DNA of 17,759 nucleotides from Conidiobolus incongruus B7586 (GCA_000697335.1 JNEM01010421.1:1-17759); one strand, 5' to 3'; shown: positions 1 through 12,385, counted from the stretch's first letter. Made by a program: numbers and translations. Notes: generated by a model from the sequence alone, not told the origin.

Positions 1-63
1 CAGAATTAAACAAACTATATATATAATGGTTAATTACTATAATAATATAAGTTATTAATCATA

Positions 64-94
<31 letters not shown>

Positions 95-640
95 AAACTC
101 TTTAATTTTAAAAAATAGATTTTAAATAAATAAATTAGTGAAATAATAATTTCATATAATATGTATTAATATTAATAAATTATTGTTTTTATTAATTAAT
201 TTAATTAAAAAGACAAATTATTAAATTAAATTATGGTTTAAATAAATTATAAAATTAATAAATATTTTTTATAATAATTAAAAGTCAATTTACAAGGTTG
301 TTAAATCTTCTAATATTTATAAACAGGATATAAAAATAGTTTTGTATTTATATATACTATTGATTACTTGATAAATCATCTATAACATATAACAAAAACT
401 AAATAAAATTTCATAATTTTTAAGATTATTGTTTGATACTATTTTCTAATTATTGATAAAGTGAAATTATATTAATAACCTTAGTTTTTATTAAAGAATA
501 TAAATACCAATAAGTTTTATTTTTATAGCAATGAAATATTGATTAAGACTGTATACTATTTAATTAATTATAGTGTAAAATAAGTCTTTCTTTTGCTTAC
601 TAATGATAAAAAAGTACTTTTGTTATTAAAGATAGATAAA

Positions 641-688
641 AAAGTGTTAATGATCGCTTTTTATATTTAATTATTCATTAAACACTTT
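641..688. repeat. Imperfect inverted repeat
   Basis: AAAGTGTTAATGA at 641-653 pairs with TCATTAAACACTTT at 675-688, with one bulged base and a loop of about 21 bases. No gene lies next to it. In such A+T-rich DNA it may be chance. Confidence 0.4.
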
Positions 689-1346
689 ATATACTCTATA
701 TATATAAAGCGAGATATTAGGTTAAGTTGAGATGATTTTAACCATAAATCCCAAAAAGTAGATATTTCTTATAAAAACGAATATTAATTGATATATTATT
801 TTATATTAAGATATTATGTGATTGTTATTAAATTGTTGAATATTAATTAATTCATATCAAGTAATGAAATTTTTTAAAATATTATTAACGTTAATATGAG
901 TTTTTAGTGTAGAATTATTTATTATTTTATATGAGAAAATAAAGCTAAAAAATATATAAACTGAAAAAATTTTCTAATATTCCTAATTAAAAACTTAAAA
1001 TAAAGTTATTATATTTAATAATTTTAATAAATTATATTTGATATGATTATACGTGAGATTGGTAATCAAAAAGTGTATTTGCAGGAATAAAATACTTACA
1101 AAATAATTTGCTTATTAATAAAATAATATACTATTATTTATTATAGAAATTATTATAAATAAATATTAAAAATTTGATTAAAATATGAGTTTTATATTAT
1201 TCGATTATTTTAATAAGTTTATAATCAATATTATATCAAATTTATTTTTTGGAATAAGCTTCATCAATGAAAATTAAAAAAATCATATAGAATATAAATT
1301 ATAATAAAAATATTTAATTCTTGAGTATAAATAAGTTAAATAATTT

Positions 1347-1370
1347 TTATTCTATCTTTTGATAGAATAA
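1347..1370. repeat. Perfect 10-bp hairpin with TTTT loop
   Basis: TTATTCTATC (1347-1356) and GATAGAATAA (1361-1370) are exact reverse complements around a four-base loop. There is no adjacent gene, so a terminator role is not supported. It is recorded as a structural repeat only. Confidence 0.5.
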
Positions 1371-1430
1371 TTATTTTCAAATATTAAATTATAAATTAAA
1401 AGGTCTTAAATCTTGTATACTCTCATTATC

Positions 1431-1452
1431 ATTGATTTTACTTAAAATCAAT
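1431..1452. repeat. Perfect 10-bp palindrome
   Basis: ATTGATTTTA (1431-1440) and TAAAATCAAT (1443-1452) are exact reverse complements separated by CT. It lies about 60 bases after the hairpin at 1347-1370. No function is inferred. Confidence 0.5.
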
Positions 1453-4320
1453 ACATATAAGTAAAATTTAAATATTTATAAAAGATAATTATTATAGATA
1501 TACAATTATTATTATATTAGAAAAATAACTTAATGAAATACACAATATTAATTTATAAAGACAAAATATTAACTTAGTTAAATTTTTTTATTAATGATAA
1601 TAAATATATATTTTAATTAATTATTACATAGAAATGGTTAAATATATAGAATACAAAAACACCAATTATTTTGAATTGAATATAAAGGCAAAATTCCAAA
1701 TATATCAGTATTATATTTGTCTATTTTAATTATTACTTTACGTTATATTTAATCAAATAATATTTAATACAAATTTGTAAAAAAAATGAAAATATTTTTT
1801 TACATAATAATCAATTTTATATTATAAATATAGATATAATTATCTAAGTATTCAAAATATTTTCATTTTAATATTAATTTTAAAATAATAAAAATAGAAA
1901 TATTTATTTAAAGCGATATATTCTATGTCAAAAAAATTCAAGTATTATTTCAAATCAATTTAAATTAATTATTCCATTTATACTGGGTTTTGATATTATT
2001 TTTATTATTATCAGTTTATCCATTTTCTTACTATATATTTCTAGTATTATTCACCATTTATCAATATTGATATAAAAATCTTACTGTAAAATTTAAATTA
2101 ATATTATTGAGGAATATTCAATACTAAATTTATAAATTTCAAAATGATTAATTTCTGATATATAACTAAGTTAGAATAATTATCAAAAATAAATTTTGGA
2201 GGATATTATAAAGTCAATTGATTATCAAAAAAAACTATATTCATTCATTTATAAAAAATTTATTAGATTAATTATATATTAATTATTATTTAATAAATAT
2301 TAAAAAATATAATAAAAAATTCAAAAACTATTAAATCTAAATATTAGCAAAAAATTAGATAACTTAAATAACAAAAATTCCCAAAAATTCGCTATTATAA
2401 TAAATACTGATATTTAATTATCGCTAAAATTTATTATATGTTGTTACTTTATAAAATATTAAAAATAAATTAAATTTAGAACTCCAATAGTAATTTTATA
2501 AACATAATAACTTTTGAAAAGGCTTAGTAATTCATACTGATTTTTTATCTTTTGCTTGAAAATATCTATATCATTGGAAATACTGATAAATAACTAATAC
2601 ATTTGTTAAAGGAAACTTATCAAACTAGTATTTATTATAGTTTTCAATATTGTCTAATTATTTATAATAATGCCAAACCCCATAATATAAGTTTTAAAAA
2701 TAACCATATTAAATGCAAGACTTGAGATTTAATATCATACACACCACACTCTCCAAACACGTATCATAGTAATTTTAATAAATTTAGTCGAGTAAGGAAG
2801 TTTTATTGTTGAAAATATTTCAAAAATTACAAAGATATTAATAAAAATTAAATAAGGAAATTAAACTGATTACCATAAACAGATATTTTAATGAGGTTAT
2901 ACTGATTCTAAGAATGTGAAAAAAAGTATTATATCAAAAAAGGAATGCCTAATCTTTTTATTTAATAACTTTATGATTAATATGAATTATATCTTTATTA
3001 AAATATAATTTAACTTTTTTGGAAACCAATATAACAAGAAAATAGATATAATTTAGAAACAATATATAAGAATAGTTTAAAAACTGAAATCAAAAATAAT
3101 ATATCTTATATTGAATAAATTGGCTGTTTTTTATTCTGGAGTTCATATTAATAATAACTTGAGCCAAATAAGAATTGATAGAATCTAAATAATTATTTAA
3201 TTTATAAAATTTCTATACAAAATGATTTATTACATAGGCTATGAATTAGTATAAAACTATTTTTTGAATCAATTAATTGATGATTAATGCGAACGAAGTC
3301 AATTAAAATATTTACCTTGCATAGATAATAAAATTGAATGCCAACTAATATTTTTGAATCCTGAATTGATCTATAATTTGGAATGTATATGAAACAGATC
3401 ATTCAATATTTCTTAAATTATTAAATTTAAACATTGGAAAGTAATAAAATAATAATATAAAATATTGTATTATCTAGAAGAATTTCAAATAGATCTGATA
3501 ATAGATGTAAGTGATTAATTCATCTTTGGATGTGACAATTAAATTAAATAACGAACTTTGACAATTTAATCAATTCAGCAACAAAAATTTCATACTTTCA
3601 TATTAAAATTTTATGAAAATTTAGTTTATAATTAATTAATTTTAATTAAAAATTTGTACCCTAATTCTGAGTTAGAAGTTGAATACTCGTTAGATGATTC
3701 ATAATCTACACAATATTATCTATATTATCAAGTTAAATATAATTGATGTAAAAATTAAAGTTAGTTGGTGACTGATAAAATTGAGTTTGGGAATTTTGAC
3801 AGTGTATAATAATATATAGCAAAATGATAGTGTAATCAAAATCATAATAATTGTTTATGCATGATTTAATATTGGACCAGATGTTAATTATTAACCAAAT
3901 TTATTCGATTCACCTAATTAAGATATATCAGATTAATTTAATTATCAAATTATTTTTATAATTATTGTAATATTATAAATTAAAATAAATCAAATGAAAA
4001 ATTTTAATTATATATGATGTCAATGTATTTAAAATAATTGATTTTTTCTCAGATGCTAAAATTTTAATTTATTTTCTGATAATATCAAATTAGTCAAACT
4101 TTGAAATGATTGTTTTAAAATTGACTAGGAAATAAACGATTATAATATGCTGATAAATATAAAGAGATACAATATTATGATATAATTATATAGTCTTAAT
4201 AAAATGTAATGAAACAATCAATTTTTTCATTTTAATTATAACTGATAAATTATCAATATACCTAATGATTAAAATTAAACCTCATAAACTGTAGTATGGC
4301 AATAATTAATTGCATTAATT

Positions 4321-4551
4321 CACCAAAACCTTAAAATTTCCCAATTTAGAATTTAGAGGGACTTAATTCGCAGTAATACATTAAATCTGGAGTGGAGTGG
4401 AATACCTCCTAAATTTATTTATATCATTTAATACTTTCATAATTATTTCCTTCATTTTAATTCAATTTTGTTTCTGTTTTTCATATTTATTTTTGTTAAT
4501 AAATAAATTAAAATATAAAAGTAATCAATTAATAATAATTATTTTAATATA
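4321..4551 (+). promoter_or_regulatory. Probable core promoter and 5' leader of the myosin gene
   Basis: The last 230 bases before the start codon hold a slightly more G-rich patch (around 4355-4410), then a long T/C-rich tract on the coding strand (about 4436-4498), then an A+T-only leader. Pyrimidine-rich tracts followed by an A-rich leader are common at fungal promoters, so this is the likely transcription start region. No TATA box can be singled out because the whole region is A+T-rich. The assignment is inference from position and composition. Confidence 0.35.
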
Positions 4552-7500
4552 ATGACTGCTGCTAGTGGTAATACCGCAAATGGTCAATTATCAACAGCTT
4601 CTACTTTTGAAATTTATGATAAAGTGTGTATCCTTTATTAGTCTTTATCAATCTGTTACTGACATAACTTTAGGATACACCAATTTGGGTGCCCAACGTC
4701 GAATTAGGTTGGAAAGCGGCTACGGTTACTGGTAAACAGATCGAAGGCAAAGATTTCGTCGTCCACTATATCGATGAAGATGGTCAAGATGGGAAATCCG
4801 TCGCTCAAGAAGGTCAGGATACTTTACCACCTTTGAGAAACCCTCCAGCTTTAGATGGTATTGATGACCTTACAAATTTAAGTTATTTAAATGAACCTGG
4901 AGGTAATTTAAAATATTTATCAGCTGTATTCATGATACTAACTAGAGTTGACAGTCTTACACAATATTTATACGAGGTATTCGCTACATAATATTTATAC
5001 CTATTCAGGTATTGTTTTGATAGCTGTGAACCCCTTCGAAAGGGTACCCCTGTACACGCACGACCTCATCCAAGCATATTACGGCAAGTTGAAAGGTGAA
5101 TTGGAACCTCATCTGTTCGCCATTGCCGAAGATGCTTATAGATGTATGATTAAAGATATGGAAAATCAAACTGTCATTGTTTCAGGAGAATCGTAAAACC
5201 CTTTTAATTAATGTTTTATCCTGTTATTAATTATTATAATATAGAGGAGCTGGTAAAACAGTGAGTGCCAAGTATATTATGAGATATTTCGCTAGTGTGA
5301 ATAATCTAGGGAAAGGAGGCGATTTTAGTATTGGTAATTCAAACATTATCATTATCAATACATTCTCTAACATTTTTTTTAGAATTGAGTAAAACTGAAG
5401 AACAAATATTAGGTAATAATATCTATAAATATATATGGAAATAAAATATTTATTCTTTATTAATTTAGCTACCAATCCAATCCTTGAATCTTTCGGTAAC
5501 GCTAAAACCACCAGAAATGATAACAGTTCTAGATTTGGAAAATATATCGAAGTAATATTCAAATATATCATATATTACTGATATATTAAATCAACTTAAA
5601 TAGATTCAATTCGATCCTATGGTTAATATTGTAGGAGCAAAAATTCGTACCTATTTATTAGAGAGATCTCGTTTGATTTTTCAACCTTTGACAGAACGTA
5701 ATTATCATATCTTCTATCAAGTAATTTAATACAGCTGTCTATATTATTCATTATATTAAATGATGATTAGTTATGTGTAGGTGCTCCAGCCAAAAAAAAG
5801 CAAGAGCTTATGCTAATGGACTACAGTGAGTACTTTTATCTGAATCAAGGTGGAATGGGCGAAATCAGTGGTGTAGACGACAAGAAAGAATTCGAAGCGA
5901 CTTGCGAAGCTTTGAGTCTCATAGGTATTTCGGAAGATGTCCAATGGCAAATCTTTCAACTTCTGTCGGGTATTCTCTACATCGGTAACATCAAAATTGG
6001 TGGTAATGACAAATCCGGTGCCAACATTTCTGACAGTGATGAAGGACTCGTGAAGGCATGTCAGTTGCTCGGTCTCAAACTCGCAGATTTCAGAAAGTGG
6101 ATCATGAAAAAACAAATTGTCACACGTACCGACAAAATTGTATCCAATTTGAATCCAGCAGCAGCTACCGTTGTAAAAGATTCCGCAGCCAAATTTTTGT
6201 ATGCCAACCTTTTCGATTGGTTAATCGCACAAGTGAATATGAAACTATCAAATGAATCTGAAGAGCATCCAGTTGCTAGTTTTATTGGTGTTTTGGATAT
6301 TTACGGATTTGAACATTTTGAAAAGAATAGTTTCGAACAGTTTTGTATTAATTATGCTAATGAGAAATTACAACAACAGGTAAATTAATAGATGTTATTA
6401 ATAATATTTTATACTCACAATTTGCTTAATTTAGTTTAATCAACATGTGTTTAAATTGGAACAAGAGGTAATTTTGATTTTAATATAGATTTTAATTGAA
6501 TCTAAATTTTTCTTAATAGGAATACTCAAGAGAAGAAATCAACTGGACATATATCGAATTCAGCGACAATCAACCTTGTATCGATCTTATCGAAGGCAAA
6601 ATTGGTGTCCTCACCCTACTCGACGAACAGAGTCGATTGCCGTCCGGTAGTGACGAAGGTCTCATTGACAAACTCTATTCCACACTAGGCACATCCGAAA
6701 ACGAACAATACTTCAGCAAACCTCGTTTTTCATCCACAGCTTTTACAATATCCCACTATGCCCACCACGTGACTTACGAAATCGACGGTTTCATCGAAAA
6801 GAATAGAGATACCGTACCCGACGAAATTTTGACGGTGTTCCAGAATTCCGAAATGGAATTTTTGAGGAGTATTTTACCAGTTCCTCAAATCCAACTAGAG
6901 GAAAAGAAAACTTCAACAATTGGTAGGGCTAGTGGTGCTCCTAATAAGAAACAAACATTGGGATCTGTTTTTAAAGTACATGAATTTTACATTAATCGTA
7001 ATATAATATAAACTAATCAATTTTAGGGATCTCTCCAAAATCTTATGGAAACGATCAGTGCCACCAATGTACACTACATCCGTTGTATCAAACCCAATGA
7101 AGCTAAAGAAGCTTGGAAATTTGAGAATCAAATGGTCTTATCACAACTTAGAGCCTGTGGTGTTCTAGAGACCATTAAGATTAGTTGTAGTGGTTACCCC
7201 TCCAGAAAGACTTTGGAAGAGTTTGCATCCAGGTAATGATTGAAGGATCCAAACGTGTTACAATATATTCATATGTTATAGATACTATATTATTTTACCT
7301 CCGAAGGATTGGACTGCTGATGTTCGCGAAGTGTGTAATAAAGTATGTGAATTCGGTCTAGGCGATCCTAACAAGTATCAAATCGGTAAAACCAAAATCT
7401 TCTTTAGAGCTGGTCAAGTAAGTTCATTGATTGAATAATATATACAACCTTACTAATTTCAATTAGTTGGCCTATATTGAAAAATTACGCAATCAAAAAA

Positions 7501-9989
7501 TTAACAAATGCGCAGTATTCATTCAAAAGAACGTTCGTCGAATGCTATGCCGCAAGAAGTACCTCCGTATGCGTTGGACCCGAACCACCTCAACTTTGAT
7601 CGGCTACAACAAAGCATGCTCTAAATTCCTCCAAATCCTTCACCAATATCGTGCCGCAACCAAACTCCAAGCCAAAATTCGAGGCTTTTTGGCCAGGAAG
7701 CGTCATTTATCGAGGATGGCATCCGTGGTTAAAGTTCAAACTTGTAAACTCATCAATATAATCTTTTGTAACATATGTTGTTCAACTTAATTAATTAATA
7801 AATCTATCTAGATGCGAGGGGATATTTGGCTAGAGTTAAATATCTAAATGTTCGTAAGGAAAGAGCTGCTATTAAAATTCAAACTCAATTTAGATCTTGG
7901 TAATTTGAATGATTCATTATTTTTTTTAAAAAAAATGACTAATTAATGGATTTTAGGTCACAAAGGAAGAAATATTTACAAACTATTCGAAATATCATCA
8001 TTATTCAATGTTTGTGGCGTAAACGAATGGCCAAGAAAGAATTCAGAAGACTTAAGGCGGAAGCTGGATCCGTCATTAAACTCAAAGAGACGACGTATCA
8101 ATTGGAATCCAAGATCGTCAGTATGAGTCAACAGTTAATGTCCAAGAATAATGAAGTAAAAGTGTTGAGTGAACAAGTGCAAGATTTGGAAGTCACAGTT
8201 CAAGATTGGAAGTCTAAACATAACAAGATTCAAGCAAGCTTACAACAATTGCGCGAAGCTAACGAAAAATTGAAGGAGAGCCAAAAGATTTTGGAAAAGG
8301 TCGAAATTGAAAAGAATGAATTAGACAAGAGGTGCTCCGAGTACTTCGAGACGATGAAGGCCCAGGAAGAAGAGATCTCTACGTTGAGGACTTCGTTGCA
8401 GGATGTTACCACCGATAAGCAGAAGTTGGAGTTGTCGTATGAAGAGAGAGAAGCTCAATTTAAGGCTGAAATTGAAAGATTGAAGCTAGCTGCTCAGAAG
8501 GCTGCTAGTTTGAACAATGTGAATAGAGCGCCACCTCCTGCTCAGATTGATGTGAATGCTAGTTTCAATGGTACATTAACTCCTATTTATATTGTTATTT
8601 TATCTAATCAAGGTTTTAGGATTTGCTACTCTTAGCAGTCAGTCGACACTCATGCCAGACACCCCTCACTCTCCAAGCAGTTCCAGATCTTTGAAACGCT
8701 CTTCAGTGCTCTCTTTGGATCGCCACAGTCGTAGTTCCAGCACTTGGAACCCCTTGTCATTCTTCCAACCCGCCACGGAAGACTTACCTGATTTGGTGAG
8801 TACGGATAACGAACATATCGCTGCAGTGCTTGAAAGCGATTCCCTCATCGACGAAATTGCCGAAGGACTAATTACTCGCCTCAATATTCCTTTGCCCAAT
8901 TTTCAAGTGGAGCGCAAGCCCCAAGACTTGTTTTTCCCTGCTCATTTGATTGGTAATACTATTATTCTCATGCACCAATACGAATTGGGCCAACGTATCG
9001 AAGATTTGATTGGGGAAATTATTGGTGCTGTTCGTAGAGTGATTGATAAAGCCGATGGTGATTTCCTCTACGCCTTCTGGTTCGCCAATATTTCGGAATT
9101 GCTAGGTATTTTGTTGACTGCTAACAACGATATCGATTACCAACCCTCCATATATTCCAGTCAAGGTAATGAAGGCTCCGTTGATCCTCAACAAGCAGCA
9201 TTTGAAGCAGTCAAGAGTTTGAACACTTTGTTGGTTGAAATTATGACCCTCTGGCTCAAGGATCTCCAAAAACGTTTGGGCAAGATGGTAGTTTCTGGAA
9301 TTATCGAAAACCAGTCATTACCAGGATTCTTCTCCAAGGATGCAGGGTTCTTTAACAAGATCATCAATCAAACTCAAAAATCTATTGACATTGATACAGT
9401 TTTGAACTTCTTTACTCTGTTATATAACACTATGAAATACTACCACATTGACAACGACATCATTGATCAAGTTGTGGAATTCTTATTGAACACGATCGGT
9501 GTCGCAGCTTTCAACCATATCATTATGCGCAAGAACTTCTGCTCATGGAAACGTGGGATGCAAATCCAATACAACATCACTCGTCTTGAAGAGTGGTGTA
9601 GATCCAAGGGTATTGAGCAAGAGGCCATCAACCTCGAGCAATTCATGCAAGCTGCCAAACTACTCCAAGTCCAAAAGACCTCATTACACGATATTGAAGT
9701 AATGTACGACGTTTGTCACCTCCTGAACAAGGCCCAAGTCAAAAAACTCATTTCAGTATACTATCTCTCTGACTACGAAAATCCTATTGGACCCGAAATT
9801 CTCAAGGAAGTAGCAAGACGTGCAGCTCTTAGCGAAAAGACCGACCAATTGTTTTTAGAAGCTAAGCCCCCACGCCTGCCTCTCGACTTCAGAGAGCATT
9901 TCAGTGGCAAGTACGTAGAAGTTGATAAGTATTACCCCAACCATTTAAATTTACCAAGACTTAAATATTTGGTAAATGCAAATAACTAG
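4552..9989 (+). CDS. MYO2: Class V myosin heavy chain (16 exons, about 1548 residues)
   Basis: Actin-based, ATP-driven motor. By family knowledge it carries secretory vesicles and organelles along actin cables to growing tips. Exons: 4552-4623, 4674-4902, 4955-5192, 5245-5333, 5383-5412, 5469-5551, 5604-5720, 5771-6379, 6435-6467, 6520-6975, 7027-7232, 7282-7417, 7467-7743, 7812-7899, 7957-8570, 8620-9989. They sum to 4647 bases and stay in one frame across every GT-AG junction. Order: motor domain with GESGAGKT (178-185) and DIYGFE (462-467), six IQ motifs (about 780-920), coiled coil (about 921-1075), DIL tail (about 1180-1548). Length matches yeast Myo2 and other fungal class V myosins. 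The ATG at 4552 is chosen because an in-frame TAA lies at 4522 and no other ATG intervenes. All conserved motor signatures are intact. The fungal symbol is MYO2/myoE; orthology to a particular paralogue is inferred. Confidence 0.96.
4674..7417 (+). other. Myosin motor domain coding region (exons 2-12)
   Basis: Covers about residues 25-766. Visible landmarks in order: an SH3-like N-terminal part ([12 protein letters not shown]); the P-loop GESGAGKT (178-185), which binds ATP phosphates; switch [17 protein letters not shown] (230-245); switch II DIYGFE (462-467) leading into the relay helix ([16 protein letters not shown]); the actin-contact segment [10 protein letters not shown] (668-677); the SH helix region ([13 protein letters not shown]); and the converter, ending at KIFFRAGQ (766). 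Loop 2 lies near residues 625-650 and contains several lysines. Nothing catalytic appears to be missing. Confidence 0.95.
7467..8053 (+). other. Neck region with six IQ motifs
   Basis: This lever arm binds calmodulin or light chains. IQ-type units (IQxxxRGxxxR) are seen around [14 protein letters not shown] (IQ at 785-786), [13 protein letters not shown] (degenerate, near 821), [15 protein letters not shown] (833), [15 protein letters not shown] (856), [15 protein letters not shown] (881) and [15 protein letters not shown] (904). Six is the usual class V number. The second is weak and lacks the RG core. Introns 13 and 14 fall inside the fourth and fifth motifs. Confidence 0.88.
8054..8510 (+). 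other. Coiled-coil segment of the myosin tail
   Basis: About residues 921-1075 form a charged, Leu/Gln/Glu/Lys-rich stretch with heptad-like spacing (for example [16 protein letters not shown] and [16 protein letters not shown]). This is expected to mediate heavy-chain dimerisation. A flexible linker rich in Ala, Pro, Ser and Arg follows (about 1076-1170), with Ser/Pro-rich sequence such as [10 protein letters not shown] that could be phosphorylated. Dimerisation and phosphorylation are inferred from family knowledge. Confidence 0.85.
8870..9986 (+). other. Globular tail with DIL (dilute) domain
   Basis: The C-terminal cargo-binding part starts near [12 protein letters not shown]. It includes [18 protein letters not shown] (about residue 1200), [34 protein letters not shown] (about 1410) and [19 protein letters not shown]. 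This [13 protein letters not shown] block is characteristic of fungal Myo2 tails. In yeast this domain binds cargo adaptors and Rab GTPases. It is coded almost entirely by the long last exon, which has no intron. Confidence 0.92.
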
Positions 9990-10010
9990 TAAATATTAGG
10001 TTATCATTTC

Positions 10011-10016
10011 AATAAA
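10011..10016 (+). terminator. Poly(A) signal of the myosin gene
   Basis: AATAAA lies 21 bases after the TAG stop (9987-9989) and is followed by T-rich sequence, so the 3' UTR is probably short. In such A+T-rich DNA the hexamer could also occur by chance. Position and spacing support it. Confidence 0.55.
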
Positions 10017-10386
10017 AATTTTTAGCATTTTTATTATTATTTTCAACCAATTTTTTTAATTTTTTGATTTATGTGTTTGGAAATTTTAAATTATTTTTTT
10101 TTAAAATTAGAAATTAAAAATTGACTAATATTACCTTAGAATTGTATAAATGAGAAATTAAAAAATTTCTGATATTTCAAACATATAATTTGTTTTAGAA
10201 AAAAAATATATGCAAAATAAATAATAATATATATTTTTAGAATATATATACATATATGATTTTTCATTAAAAAATTAGCTTTAAAAATCTATAATTTAAT
10301 TTAATTATGTGTTGTATTTTAAATTTAATCATTTATTCTATTCTGATAGTTAAACCAATATTAATTCTAATTTAAGCTGGCTTTGT
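10017..10386. other. A+T-rich spacer
   Basis: T-rich DNA directly downstream of the myosin gene, probably containing its cleavage and termination region. No gene or repeat is recognised. Confidence 0.6.
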
Positions 10387-10680
10387 AAGTCTATATTTGA
10401 AGGATACTTTTTGTTCACTTTGTTTTCTTTATTAGAATATATTCAAATCCCATAGCATTCATTTAAGCAACTATTTAAACCCGAAAGTGATAAAGATAGA
10501 AGGAGAATAAGTTTTTCTTTTGGATATTCTGCTATAACACCTTAACAGTAAGTTTTCAAACCTACAGTCCCAATATGTTAAAAAACAGGATTAATAATTT
10601 ACTAAATTATATTTTGAGTACTTTTCTAACTACAACCTATATTTATAAAACTTAATATAAAAATACAACATATATTTTAA
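10387..10680. repeat. Unidentified dispersed repeat, copy A
   Basis: Aligns in the same orientation with 12386-12655. Shared blocks include AGTCTA and GATACT at the start, TTATTAGA, ATAAAGATAG preceded by ACCC and AAGT, ACAGGATTAATAA, and AACC/ATATTTAT/AAAACTT towards the end. The copies differ by many substitutions and several indels, so the duplication is old. No coding sequence is visible. It could be a non-autonomous element, or one terminal copy of a larger decayed element with the partner 2 kb away. The family is unknown. Confidence 0.6.
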
Positions 10681-12385
10681 TTATATAATTATCATATCAT
10701 CAAAAGTTTTTACTTTAATATTAGTAAAATTTTACTAAAAATCTTTTAAAACTTTTTAAAATTTATAAAGATCTTTTAAAGAAAATACTGTATTTAAATT
10801 AACTATTTATTATTAAATAACTTTAAAGCTAATAGAGAAATTATTTAAAACTTATATAATCTAAAAGTTTAATTTTAACTTTCACACTTTTAATTATTTA
10901 ATAAAATAAAAATATATATTAAAAAACACTTTTTCTTTGATTTAAATAATTATGTAAGCATTATAATATTAGTTATATATTATATGTATTAAAGTTTAAA
11001 CTTAAATTAATTAAAAAAATATAAAATAGGTATTTAATAATTAAAATAAAGCTTGAAAAAAACTTAACTAGTTATAGTTAAATAAAACTAATTATATTTA
11101 AAAATCAAGTTTTTTATAATAAATTATTATATTTAATAAATTATAATTCTCTTTATATAACTCTACATTAAAATATAAATTAAAATATTCCCTTATATAA
11201 ATTTTAATTATTAAATATTTAAAATATTAGTAAAATATTAAATATTATAATAGATTATAATAATATATATTATTTTTATTTAATTTTTAATTGTAATTTG
11301 ATAGTAGGTATAATATTATTTTTGAGTAATTTTTAATTAATAATTTAATATAATTTAAGGATATATATATATATATATTATTTTACATACTAATTATAAT
11401 TTAATCAAATTAAATTTATAAAAGGTTTTTTAATTCAAATTATTATGAAAAGTTGCCATATTTATGATATTAATTAGGTTATAGCTTATATAATTAAAAT
11501 TACTTAAGTGATTAAAAAGGTAGATTATTAGAAAAAAAATTTTATAAGAAAATTTAATTGATATATAAATTTTTAAATTTTAATTTTTAATATATTATTA
11601 TTATTTATAATTTTTCAAAGTTTATTGGGAGTAAAATAAAAAGCTATTAATAATAAATTACAAAATTGATTTTATAATATGTATTTTTATTTATAATTTA
11701 TATATTAAAATAATTATTTATTCTCAATTTTAAAAACTCTGGTTATTTAAAATCCAAAATAATAATTGAATTGGTTGATTTTTAATTTTTTTAGTTATTT
11801 AAATTAATTTAGAAAATGATTAATAATTTGATTAAATATCTTATAAATAATCATGCAAAATATATATAATATTGAGAATAACATAAATTCTAAATAAATT
11901 ATTTTATAATTATATTCCATTATTCATTAATAATAAAGTTTTTTCCAAGATAAATTTCTATCAATTAATTATTAGAAATTGATATAACTATATTTATCAG
12001 TATTTTAATTTCTTAAAAATATTAAAATATACTATATACTAATATATTTTATATTAGTATAATAATTCAATAATAGGTTATAATTTAACATATCTTAAAT
12101 CCATCTAATTAGATTTTTTAAGTGATATTAAATAATTTTTATACCTTTTTGAGATTATAAGTTTATTTATAAGATTAGAAAGATATTGAGTATTTATAAC
12201 TTAAGTTTTAATTGAAATAATACAGGCTTTTTAATAGTAAGTTCAAATACCAATATATTTTCTTTAATAAAATATATATTTAAATATTAGTAATAATATA
12301 TTTAATATGCAATATATTGAAAATTCTTGTCCATCTTGATTGAATAGCTAGGTTCATATTATCTATTATTTATATTTACTATATC
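10681..12385. other. Very A+T-rich interval between the two repeat copies
   Basis: About 1.7 kb of nearly pure A/T with few CA and TG pairs in many lines (for example 10801-10860 and 11041-11280), while CT and AG remain. It includes an (AT)9 run at 11361-11378. No open frame or domain is recognisable. It may be the decayed interior of an element bounded by the flanking repeat copies, or ordinary spacer; I cannot tell which. Confidence 0.5.
11361..11378. repeat. (AT)9 microsatellite
   Basis: Nine uninterrupted AT units. Confidence 0.8.

Larger units (their letters stand above)
1..4320. other. A+T-rich intergenic region, no gene found
   Basis: I see no supportable gene, tRNA, rRNA or transposon in this stretch. 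It is dominated by A and T, but CA and TG dinucleotides stay common (for example in 3481-3900), unlike the far 3' end of the window. The longest open frames are short and of low complexity. Small local structures are present: imperfect or perfect hairpins at 641-688, 1347-1370 and 1431-1452, and a C/A-rich, strand-biased patch near 2736-2762. The region may contain distal promoter elements of the myosin gene or old, unrecognisable repeats, but nothing in it can be assigned. Confidence 0.7.
4624..8619 (+). other. Fifteen short spliceosomal introns of the myosin gene
   Basis: Introns: 4624-4673, 4903-4954, 5193-5244, 5334-5382, 5413-5468, 5552-5603, 5721-5770, 6380-6434, 6468-6519, 6976-7026, 7233-7281, 7418-7466, 7744-7811, 7900-7956, 8571-8619. 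All are GT...AG and 49-68 bases long. Donors are mostly GTAAT or GTAAA; intron 1 is GTGTGT and introns 10 and 15 are GTACAT. Branch-like motifs near the acceptor are visible in several: TACTGAC (intron 1), TACTAAC (intron 2), TACTGAT (6), ACTAATC (10), TACTAAT (12), GACTAAT (14). Each junction was placed by restoring the conserved myosin reading. Introns are richer in A+T than the exons. All three phases occur. Confidence 0.92.

Noticed and set aside
3202-3402. 66-codon open frame on the - strand
   Set aside because: Low-complexity Ile/Tyr/Asn-rich translation in A+T-rich DNA, with no family resemblance or gene context.
5227-5571. 114-codon open frame on the - strand
   Set aside because: It lies antisense across introns 3-6 and exons 4-6 of the myosin gene, and the + strand reading is the conserved motor domain.
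5813-6115. 100-codon open frame on the - strand
   Set aside because: Antisense shadow of myosin exon 8, which codes conserved motor sequence.
8592-8619. ATG at 8592 as the start of a separate DIL-domain gene
   Set aside because: This ATG lies inside intron 15. The frame joins cleanly to exon 15 through a GT-AG intron of 49 bases, giving a standard full-length class V myosin.
12227-12265. A third copy of the unidentified repeat near 12230
   Set aside because: It shares only a short run resembling AGTAAGTT plus CCAATAT with copy A, which is too little in A+T-rich DNA.
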